A stretch of DNA of 64,000 bases from contig OZ024802.1 of NCBI GenBank assembly GCA_964017045.1, forward strand, positions 25,105,293 through 25,169,292, read 5' to 3'. The notes under the pieces were generated by a model. It made no database searches and was not told the origin of the DNA. It was given only the letters and a program-made list of their open reading frames with translations. Shown here one piece after another: positions 26,420-36,400 of the stretch; the first letter of the stretch is position 1; each line of letters begins with the position of its first letter. Both the position numbers and the translations under genes were made by a program. The stretch comes from Omphiscola glabra (taxonomy: Eukaryota; Mollusca; Gastropoda; Lymnaeidae).

Positions 26420-27785
26420 ATTCAAAAGTGAAATTAAACAACCCCTAAAACAAAGTTTTTCTTATAAATCCTTTATAAAATGAAATATCGAGCAATGGAG
26501 GATATAAATATAGGCCTGAACATTGATAAGAATTAGAATCCCAAGTAGTGCCCCCCCCCCCCCCCCAACCAGGCTCTCACACGCAAATTTTTTCACGCCC
26601 ATGAACCATATTAATATTCTAATGACCCACCCGCTTTTACACCGCAGATTTATTTCACAAATAATTTACAAAAGAAAATATTACGCATCATACGCATTTG
26701 CGATAATAATATATATAGGCCTATATATATATGTGTGTATGGCATCTTCCAGTCTTCGAGAGACGATAGATTTATCTTTTCTGATTGCAGCTCTTGGTGT
26801 GGCTTGTGAGACCGATCCTCGAGTGGCAGTCTCTTTTGCATGTCCAACACACGAATGCGGTGGAGCAGTGTTTTCTGGCCTTTCTCTGCGCTCTCTTTAC
26901 AGCTGTTTCTGCCCTGTAGAGCTCCTCGGCACGTACTGATCCTGCCTTCACGATGCCCCGCCATGTGGATCGATCCTCTGCTAGGTCCTCCCAATTTGAG
27001 ATGTTGATGTTGGCCGCCTTCATGTCTCTTTTGCATATGTCTAAGTATCTGAGACGAGGCCGTCCAACTGACCTTTTCCCTGTCACCAGCTCGCTGTACA
27101 GCACGTCCTTAGGTATGCGACCAGGTTGCATTCGCTTGACGTGCCCAAGCCAGCGGAGGCGTCTTTGGATTAAAATGTCTGGGACGCTGCACATATTTGT
27201 TTGAGACAGGACATCCGTGTTGGGGACTTTTTCTTGCCATTTGATGTCAAGGATGCGGCGCAGGCATCTGAGGTGGAAACCATTGACCCTTTTTTCGTGC
27301 CTGGTATATGTGGTCCAAGACTCGCATCCACAGAGGAGTGCGCTCAGTACGCAGGCCTGGTATACCTGCAGCTTAGTTCTTGTTGTGAGTTTGGCATTGG
27401 ACCAGACTCTTTTCTTCAATCTCGCCATGACAATTGCGGCCTTCCCTATCCTACCACTTATCTCATCCTCCATTGAGAGGGTGCTCGAAATGTTAGACCC
27501 TATGTGAATCTGTCAACAGCATCCAAGTCGCAGTCGTCGATGGACATATATAAATATATATATATGTGTAGGCCTACATCGGAAGAATCTCGTTTAGCGC
27601 AGTTATCGAGAATTTTATTTCGTGAATTCGGCGTCATCTTATTTCCTTCATCCTCTCCTTGAAAAACAGAAAAAAAAAATATTTTTGAAGGTTTGCGGGT
27701 GTGGCTGAAAATGTAATATAATATGTTGTCATCGGCAATGAGTCTATGTGCCAAGTTTCTGCTCGATCGATTGATGGCAAATGGG
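26420..27785 (-). repeat. About 0.5-kb dispersed repeat split by a nested LINE
   Basis: Read on the minus strand, 27785-27570 matches 47716-47930 (words such as GGCACATAGACTC, GATAACTGCGCTAAA, TTCACGAAAT), and 26690-26420 matches 47930-48220 (GGGTCATTAGAATATTAAT, TTCAC...GCCC, AGAATCC...). The two halves adjoin in the 47-kb copy but are separated here by the LINE at 26700-27560, so the LINE inserted into this repeat. The left-hand end also matches 18005-18150. No protein recognised in the host repeat. Confidence 0.65.
26700..27560 (-). pseudogene. 5'-truncated non-LTR retrotransposon ORF2, C-terminal part
   Basis: An open minus-strand frame from 27473 to 26772 (233 codons) encodes the region after the reverse-transcriptase core: EISGRIGKAA, LCGCESWT, HLRCLRRILDIKWQ, QRRLRWLGHVKRM, VGRPRLRYLDICKRDMK, WEDLAEDRSTWR, and a terminal finger CWTCKRDCHSRIGLTSH. 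These are familiar blocks of LINE ORF2 C-termini. The frame continues upstream as SIDDCDLDAVDRFT but with a small deletion near 27505 that breaks it. The catalytic RT domain and endonuclease are absent. TA-rich microsatellites flank both ends. A dead, 5'-truncated copy. Confidence 0.85.
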
Positions 27786-27949
27786 CAGTGGCGTAGCGAG
27801 TGGGGCAAGGGGGGGCATCATGCCCCGGGCGCTACTCACAAAGGGGCGCCAAATGGTATATTTTACATATAATATGTGTATGGTTTTCGAATAGGGGGCG
27901 CTAAAAAAGTATTGTGCCCCGGGCGCGAGTTAAGCTCGCTACGCCACTG
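27786..27949. mobile_element. hAT MITE, CAGTGGCGTAGC family
   Basis: 164 bp, ends CAGTGGCGTAGCGAG and CTCGCTACGCCACTG. Flanking 8-mers caaatggg and gaaatggg agree at 7 of 8 positions, consistent with an 8-bp hAT target duplication. It abuts the repeat at 26420-27785. Confidence 0.85.
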
Positions 27950-28548
27950 GAAATGGGTCAGTTAGCCGTCGGAAGATTTTGCCAGTGAGCCACGAACAAA
28001 AGCGAGGTTAATATAAATGATTTTTAAAAAAGTGTCCCCAGAAGAAGTTCTATAACAGAGCTCCGAAACCAGTGTGCCTCGAGATGATGCTAAGTGGGCC
28101 AAGTTAAAATTTCTTCACGTGGATGAACAACTCATGAAGACGATACAAATTTGTTGAACCAAATGGGACCATCATTGGCTAATTTTAATTAGCCAATCAT
28201 GTCAAATATTTGAAGTAAAATAGCATATCGGTATTTACTCTTGTGATAGCGGTAAATATTTTTGATTGTTATCGGTGCCAGTTTTTCAACAACACACATA
28301 GGAATATATTATTGTTTAATGTAATAGAAGAATATATTGTCATCGTCGTGCTGACAGGTCGAATCAAACTATAGTCATTTCATTTTTATGTCTTTGTGGT
28401 TATGAATTATTATTAGTCTTTATTATTCAGAAGTCAAATTAAAGTCATATTAACAAGGGAGAGTGGCGCGATGAGTTTGACTAATTATAAATTAACGATT
28501 ACATCACAACTAGGGACAGATTGTTCCCGCGGCATTTGTTTATAAAGT

Positions 28549-28710
28549 CAGTGGCGTAGCGAGCTTAACTCGCGCCCGGGGCATATACCTTTTAAGCGCC
28601 CTCCTATTCGGAAACCATACAATATTATATGTATAATATACCATTTGGCGCCCTTTTGTGAGTAGCGCCCGGAGCATGATACCCCCCTTGCCCCCCTCGC
28701 TACGCCACTG
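28549..28710. mobile_element. hAT MITE, CAGTGGCGTAGC family, perfect TSD
   Basis: 162 bp, ends CAGTGGCGTAGC and GCTACGCCACTG, flanked on both sides by TATAAAGT (28541-28548 and 28711-28718). Opposite orientation to the copy at 27786. Confidence 0.92.
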
Positions 28711-28869
28711 TATAAAGTACCTAATAGTAAGAGCTTTACATCGTTATATTCATCGCAAACATCAGGTGGATATGAACTGAAATTTTATTGACTTTCACAA
28801 TTGGAGAGTGCAAGTCGCTCTTAGGGGCTATTTGACATTGTGGAATTAAAAAAACAACAACAAATTAAT

Positions 28870-29000
28870 GTTTCTCTCAGTGCTGACCCCAAATTAATCT
28901 CTCAGTGCTGACCACAGAGTCAACTATGAGTATAAGTGATGACCACAGAGTCATCTCTCAGTGCTGACCCAAATTCATCTTTCAGTGCTGACCCCAAAGT
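28870..29000. repeat. Short tandem repeat, CTCTCAGTGCTGACC units
   Basis: About four to five degenerate units of 25-31 bp built on CTCAGTGCTGACC and CCAAATTAAT/CACAGAGTCA. Non-coding as far as can be seen. Confidence 0.7.
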
Positions 29001-29040
29001 CATAAGACACGACTTATCTACTGCCTGGCTTAGAACTGCT

Positions 29041-29323
29041 CTTGATCGGTAACTCACGAAGAGTGGCATCGCCGGGACGAGATCCAACTTCGTTACTATT
29101 AGTACAGAACTCGGTTCCAGGACCTTCCCGCAAACTAATTTTGTGGTCGCGTGATAGCGTTCCACGTAATTTGGCGACTGTATGTGAAAATTGGCTGGGT
29201 AAAGACACACTATTGCCAGAAGTCTTTGCAAATTTCCATGAAATGAATTTACATTTGCTGGGAGATGATTTAGATCTATGCACTGCGGAAAGTGGTGGGG
29301 AAATTGCAAAGAAATATTCTTAA
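29041..29323 (+). pseudogene. Possible hAT/ZBED-like transposase fragment
   Basis: A 93-codon plus-strand frame. Its second half, WLGKDTLLPEVFANFHEMNL then HLLGDDLDL, loosely resembles the L-x-x-hFxxhNxLNLxLQG segment common to ZBED5-type domesticated hAT transposases. The first half resembles nothing I recognise. It could equally be a chance ORF. No flanking exons or splice sites support a gene. Confidence 0.25.
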
Positions 29324-29585
29324 TGTCCGAGAGTGTTTATTAACAGTATTGTTAAGCAACCTTAAAACAGAAAATGAAGAAATTGTATAATTTTACCAAG
29401 CCCATCCAAAGCATAAAGTAATCATATATTATGAGCTATTTATAAGTTAGTTATAATATTATTAAGTAGCTAAACTTAGTCAATACCATGCTAGTGGACT
29501 GGAGTACATTCCCCAGAAAAAGCACAGACAAGCATGAAAAAAAAATCAGACCCGGAGCTGTACTCTAGTAGGCGGTATGACATTG

Positions 29586-29762
29586 CAATGGCGTATCTAA
29601 GGGGGGCAGAAGTCACTGGGCGCCAGACTAGGTCGGGCGCCAAAATGTGTTTTGATATTATTTTATTGATGAAAATAATGGGTTTGGGAGTTGAAAAAAG
29701 AAAGGGAGGCTCTTTAAAATGAATCTTGTCCCCGGGTGCCAAACACTCTAGCTACGCCTCTG
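29586..29762. mobile_element. hAT MITE, related subfamily, perfect TSD
   Basis: 177 bp, ends CAATGGCGTATCTAAGG and TAGCTACGCCTCTG, flanked by TGACATTG on both sides (29578-29585, 29763-29770). Internal words GGGCGCCAAAATGTGTTTTG and CCCCGGGTGCCAAACACTC also occur in the copy at 51876-52061, so these two form a subfamily. Confidence 0.9.
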
Positions 29763-31049
29763 TGACATTGATACAATAAAATTTGCGACAACTCCGTGAT
29801 TTTTTAATCATATTCTGCTTGGAAGATGGTTAAGAAACCTCTTGTTGCATTCTCAGCACTTTATAGGTGGAAGATGGTTTTATCAGCTGGTTTGATCTGC
29901 TTGATTTACTTTAGATATCCTATTTATTATGTGTATTCTGTATGCATTGTGGTTTTCGTAAATTAGGGGTGTCAAAATCAAGAAACCCCCCCCCCCCCCC
30001 CCGAGCGTCTCAAACTCTAGTTACTCCATTGGGTTTTAGTGCGGTCATCCAGCTTTGCACTAAGCAAAGAAACAGCACAGAAATATTAATATGTATGAAT
30101 TTAAATCTAAAATAGAGAGCCGTGAAAATGTCTGTTCTGAGAATGCTTATAATGTTAAGACGGAAAGGGGTAGTCACTCTGTGTGATTTAATGGTCCCCC
30201 CCATGAGGGCGGTGGCCGTAAAAAGCTTCAGAAACACTGTTGTAAACAAATAAAATTATGGGGAGAGTGGCGTCATCTATACAAGAGATGGGCCCGAAAA
30301 AAACTTGTCTTGCCCCGGGCGGCACTAACCCTAACCATGCACGCCAATGTCGGGGAGTCACTGAATTTTGATAATTTAAATCCCTCTATCCTATCAAAAT
30401 CGATTGTTAATCATGCACCACAATAAAAACAACTTAAAAATGGTTTTTAAAAAATTCCCAACATTCTTTACCTTTACTGCAGTTAAATTTAATGTGACCG
30501 TATATTCTTAATTATCAGAAACAACTAAAACTGACATATCAGTTATAGCAGGCTGGCATAATGATAATGGTAATAAGTGGGAGAGACTGCGATCAGGTTA
30601 GGTGTTAATGTTATATCGTTTTCAGTAGTTTGTTGCTGAAGAGGGCTTCTTGTCGATTCGTTTGTTGTTTTGTTGCGTCATTTTTTCAGGTTTTCCTTTT
30701 CTTGACTTTATAGCCTGGAATAAAAATGTTAGAGCTAAATCAATTAAGTTTCAAACTTGAATTTAGCTACCAACGACAAGAGCCCTGTACTGCGATAAAG
30801 CTTTTAAGCATAATGGATTTTGTAAGTTATTTGCCTTTTATGTTGAACTTATTGTGGTACTGACAGTAACTGACAAAGGCTTTAGTCGAAACGTTTAAAT
30901 TGTATTTTGTCTTATAAGTAGAGCATACACATCCTGTTTTATTATACACAAATTGTTTGTGTCTCATTAAGCTACCAATGAAAAGGGGAACTCTTTGTTT
31001 TTTCAGTTGGAATTACTATTAGATGTTTAAAAAAATACATACTAACATT

Positions 31050-31260
31050 CCAGGCTCGAATATGGAATGTTCCACGTGGAACCGAAAGTTGTTAAAGATT
31101 TACGTTTCCTGCCACGCAGCAGACTCCGTACAGTTTCTCGCTTTGGTTGGTTGCTTGAACTTATAGGCCACGTTGGCATCGGTGCCATTGGGCCTTTAGC
31201 GTCACATGGTGTAGTAAAAATAATTTCATTGGCTGGAGCTCTTTTGTTGATAAGATAGAG
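31050..31260 (+). promoter_or_regulatory. Candidate calumenin promoter or 5' non-coding exon
   Basis: This is a more GC-rich, unique-looking island in AT-rich surroundings, 2.2 kb before the calumenin ATG. It contains the perfect 12-bp palindrome TTCCACGTGGAA at 31070-31081 (E-box CACGTG; also an ACGTG core as bound by bZIP factors of the ER stress response) and two ATTGG (inverted CCAAT) motifs near 31187 and 31227. Calumenin exon 1 is preceded by an acceptor-like AAAACAG, so a spliced upstream leader is plausible. The link to calumenin is inference. A 63-codon ORF here (31067-31258) has no recognised similarity. Confidence 0.25.
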
Positions 31261-31429
31261 AAAAAAAAATTATATTGAAATATCTCAGCTAACTACGTGG
31301 AGTCTGATTATAACAGTCGAACATACCTACCTAAACGACGGATTTATTGATTTACCTATTGCCGAGAACTGTGTTGTTAAGAAATCAATAAACTTTGTTT
31401 CATAAGTCAGTGTCCTGTTAAGAGAAAAA

Positions 31430-31945
31430 AAAGTAAGTAGTCGGAAAAGTACATGGATCTTAGTCTTACCTAGTCTTCTTTAATTAATAATCTTAATATT
31501 AAAAAGTAGTTAAGATAGGCAGGGCCTATTATACTTGTTTTACTACTAAGTGTAACTAAGTTAACTAAGTATAATCTAAGTACTTCTTAGACATTAGTAG
31601 TTAACCCTATTAGTTTATAGTAGTAGTCTTTATTATGAATATATATAAATATAGCCTAGTAGTCGACTAATAGGCTACATATAAGACTACTACTTAGTTC
31701 TACTTAAGTCGAAGTTAAAAAGTAGTTTAGTAGTCTCTAAGTAGTTCCATGAGTATGAGCCTTGGCTAAGTAAGTTTTAGTAAGCCTTAGTTAGTAGTTT
31801 AAGTTTAGTCTTACTAACTCTTAAACTTACTCTGCTGACTTAGTAACTTTTAATTATTCTTAGTATTGATAGTTTTAGGAATTTGTTTTACTTTTATTTT
31901 TAGTCTTTTTTAGACAGTTAGTTAGTAGGCCCTACTTAGGTATAG
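31430..31945. repeat. TAGT/AGTC-rich cryptic simple sequence
   Basis: About 500 bp composed largely of interspersed TAGT, AGTC, AAGT and TTAG words without a fixed period. Confidence 0.7.
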
Positions 31946-33468
31946 GCCTACACCTTCATAATCTCAGGAGCCAACCAAAAATGACCTCAAACTAAATTGG
32001 TTGATTTTTACACCCCCCTCCCCTCCATCATCACAACACCACAAATCATCCCAAAAAGTTATATCCCCCCTCTTCAAATTTAACATCACAAACCCCCCTA
32101 TAAAGATACTTCTGTCCTTTGCAAACTTTAAAAAAAATTTCACTTCCATTTTATATCCAATTATTTTGCACCTGAGTACCTGTGTCAGAAACATTTCCCA
32201 AGAACAGTGGTTCTTAACTAGAGTTGAAAGCACCCCCTAAGGTGTGGAAGTCCTAGAAAATTAGTTTTGTTGCCATTATCAGTTGTTCCTGCCTTAAAAA
32301 AAAATGAGTTTTTATGGATTTTTATTAGCAACAGTAAATGTTTTTCCTAGTGAATTTTGTTTGCGCTTTACTTATCTTGGTAATTTTTAATTGTTTCTAG
32401 AAAGTAATTAGAGAAATAAAAAAATACAATTACTTAATTATTGTCATTAAAAAAATTAATTACCATATAATTTATGCAGGGGGGGGATGTTTTGAAATTG
32501 AAGGTATGCTGCGCTGCAAAAATGTTACGAATCTCCCTGCCCTAGAACATATTTTAAGATCACTCCCATCCTAACTGCCAAGGATTTTTCAATCCATTTC
32601 ACTTCACGTGGTAGGCCTAATTCTATGACTCCCGTTACCATATTTTGACTTAAATTCTCACAACTGTCAAAGTCACTACAACCCGATTCTCCTTCTCTGT
32701 GGCAGCCTGTAACTTGATAATAGGCCATTTTCTGACCATGCATTAGTCATTAGTTTATTAGTCTTAGTTGGGAGACTTACACAGCCGATTTGAAAAGTCA
32801 CATTAATCACATTTAAAATGAATGGATCAAACAAATTGAGTCATTAACAGAGTAGTAGGCCCACAGTTGAATACAGTATATTGTAATTACTAGCTGTAGA
32901 GTTGTAATACATACAGTGCTGCCTACCTATGTAGTATGTGCTCTGGACAATGCTAAAAAATAATTTTGTAATGAATATGTTCTGTTCATGTAGGCCTAAG
33001 TTATGATGAAGACTTAAAAGGATCATTAATAAATGACACACATGGTGGTGGTTAGGGGGAGGGAGCATGACTTTGTGACAAGATATTTTTTGGGTGTCTG
33101 AATTGTGTGACAATTTTGGGGGATGATTTGGGGGGGGGGGGAGGTTTGGGGTAAAAAAACCGGGCAAAACAGCATGACATTTATGGATGGGTCCTAAGTT
33201 TAGGATGGTATAATTATTTTATAATACCAGTTAATTCATCTTCATATCCCACCTTTTTAACTGCTGAGTGGTAATTGTTGGGCCTCAAATGATTGTTTGA
33301 AAACTTCTTTTAAATAGAAGAATAGCTGAAACATATATGTAATGAAACTTTTTAATGATCCTTAGTTTTGCAATTAATTTTGACATGAATAGGTTTAAAT
33401 TTTATAACATAACAAGAGTGAATTGAAATAAATAATATAACCATTATTTTTTAAAATTATAAAACAGA

Positions 33469-36400
33469 ATGCAAAAATCAAGCCAAGTCATGAAGCTATA
33501 CATCTTTGTTCTTGTACTTTTTACGCTGACTACTGTCTACTGCAGTGCCATTCCTACCACTGAGAAAAAGCAAAGAGTTCAGGAAAAAGTAAGTTTCCAC
33601 TACAGGTAGTAAAAACTCTTTACTTTAACTGCAAGCAAGTTTTATAGAAGTAATTTCATTCACGTTTTAATTTTGCAATACTCTAGCCTAAAAAAATTAA
33701 TGAGAATTACACAAATCTCTAAAAATGTACAATTGTAATAAGCTGTAAATATTAGTTCTACCATTTGCTCATAAGATTCTCATTATTTTTTGTTTATACT
33801 GAAACAGATGTGCATGATACTTAGTGAATAGAGAAATCTTACACTATGCAAAAATTTTGAGTAATGTCTATGGGTTTCAGTTCATTTTGTTTATTACCTA
33901 ATTTAATACCTATGTGTGAGCTTTGCCAATGCCATCTTCTCTGCAGACTCTTAGTAACGAGGAACATGAGCTTCACGGTGAACATAACAATGACTATGAC
34001 CATGATGCTTTTCTAGGCAAGGAGGAGGCTGAGACTTTTGATCAGCTGTCACCGGAGGAAAGCAAAAACCGTCTAGCGTAAGTGAAAGTAATTTGGCGTA
34101 AGTGAAAGTAATTTGGCGCATTTATAATTTAAGTTGATAATCTAGGCTGATAAAATTTAGCTATTCTGAAAAAGTGTATACATTGTGAAGTTGTTTTTAA
34201 ATTCAATCGTTCCTAATCTGATCATTATACCTGTTTAACTTAAATGAGTTTTATTGGTTTGTAAGCTAAGTGAAGGATATTTCTTTTATTGTACTGAAGT
34301 GTTTCTCAACCTTTATTGCCACACACCCCACATGAGCACCTAAAAAGAGTTAATGACCTTCCCTAATGGAGAGCTAAAAAGAGGTTTCTCTATGCTGTTT
34401 TCAGGAAGATTGAGTTTCAATTTTGATGCCTGTTTAAGCCTGCAGATTCAAGGGTGTATGATTAAGTTAAAATAAGTGACATATAATTGTTTTGCAATAA
34501 ATTACAAATAAAGCAGTGGTTAAATTTGAAAAGGAACATTGAAAACACCACATACACCCCCCCTTTTTTTTTTTCACCCTTCCCTGGCACCATTTATGCC
34601 ATTACTCAACCTCAACCATTCAGTTTACTTACTGCATGACTTTGTTTTTTAAATTTCTTTACTAATAGGATCATTGTGGACAAAATTGATAAAAATAAGG
34701 ATGGTGAAGTGACAGAAGCAGAGCTGAAAGAGTGGATCCAGTATGTGCAGAGAAGATATATTGTCACAGACACGGATCGCATGTGGAGAGACCATGAGCC
34801 AGATGAGGAGAACACCCTCACTTGGGAATCTTATCAGAAGCGTACTTTCGGATACAGTGATGGTAATAGGAATGTCATGTGTAAAAATAAAAATTCCTTG
34901 TGCCAAAGAGCTGAATTTAATTACTTTTGCAAGACTTGTGGATCACTTGTAAACTCAATCTCAAAAGTTAAGGTCCTTGGGCTGTGATACCCAAAAACTT
35001 AATTATCCCCATGATATGTAAATAAAATCTAAATATGTCATGCGGTTCTATAAATAGTAGACAAGTAGACATACTACTGATAATAAAAATTGGTGACAAA
35101 GGTATCACTTGGTTGCCTTGAAGTAGATCTGTCAGCTGTCTTTATCATAATGTGCACCCGTGTTCCTTTATTTTGTTGAGCATTTGCTGGATACTTAACA
35201 TATTTATTTACCTTATCAAAAGTGCTTTGGTATTTCAGAACCCATAGAAGGCTCCCCAACCTTTGAATACAAAGACATGATTCAGAGAGATAAAAGGAGG
35301 TGGCAGCAGGCAGATAAAAATGGAGATGGTAAAATGAGCAAAGAGGAGTTTCAGGACTTCCTTCATCCTGAGGAGGCTGAGCACATGAGGAGCATAGTTG
35401 TAGATGTGAGTACTGGGCAGCAAGCTAGAGCAGTCTTACAAAGACAATAAGTGAAACAGTCTGATGAAATCTCAGCTAAAGATATATATCACATGAATGA
35501 GAGGGGATATAACAAATTCTTGTATTATGTACCCTGTAATCACTGAAGATTGTGATCATTCCCTGTCAAGTAAAAAATATTGAGTAATTAAATGAAATGA
35601 AGCATATAAGGCAGCGGTTCTCAACCTGTGGGTCGCGACCCCCTTTTGGGGTCGAATGACCCTTTCACAGGGATCACGTAAGACCATCGGAAAACACATA
35701 TACCCTACAGTTATGAAGTGGCAACGAAAATAATTTTGTGTTTGGGGGTCGCCACATCTTGTGGAACTGTATTAAAGGGTCGCGGCATTAGGAAGGTTGA
35801 GAACCACTGATATAAGGACTAATGGAGATGTGAGTTTCATACAAAGCTAATGCAGAGGTGAGCCATTGGAGGGAGAAATGTATAAGCTTCATCATTTGAA
35901 TTTGAATGATGATGGTGAAGCCGATTATTTTCCATTTTAGCATGAAGTATCATTATTCAGTTGTAAAATGTACATATCTATTATTAAATGGCGCATGCGT
36001 TATTTGAGTCAATAATTTCAATTTCTTTTCCTTAGGAAACTCTGGAAGATATTGACAAAGACGGAGATGGTTACATCAGCCTGCAGGAGTATATTGGTAA
36101 GAGTTATAGTTACTTGGATATAACAATTTCCACTACTGGTCTACATATTGCCCTTATTCTACTCTTCATGACTCATCATTTAGATTGACAGCAATTCAAG
36201 TTGACCTAAGTCAATACACACACTATCGTTCTTTAGGATAAGGAGATGGTCATAGGCGCCCACAGCTCAGGTCTTGGAGTATGTCGAGTGACCACCCCTG
36301 AAATTAATAAATTACTATCCAGTACTGAGAACAAAATTAAAGCAACAAAACTCAATCTGAACTTAATTAATTAGAACAGATAAAACTCTCAGACGATATG

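Larger units (their letters stand above)
29763..33468. other. Intergenic region upstream of calumenin
   Basis: No convincing coding exon. Holds poly-C runs (29985-30002), a TAGT-rich simple stretch (31430-31945), a candidate regulatory island (31050-31260), and a possible hAT left end (CAGTGGTTCTTAACT at 32203) without a recognisable partner. Confidence 0.5.

Noticed and set aside
29491..29742. ORFs on both strands around the 29586-29762 MITE
   Set aside because: They are read through a transposon with perfect flanking duplication.
34291..34590. Possible hAT element starting AGTGTTTCTCAACCTTTATT in calumenin intron 2
   Set aside because: The left end looks right, but no matching right end or 8-bp duplication could be found.
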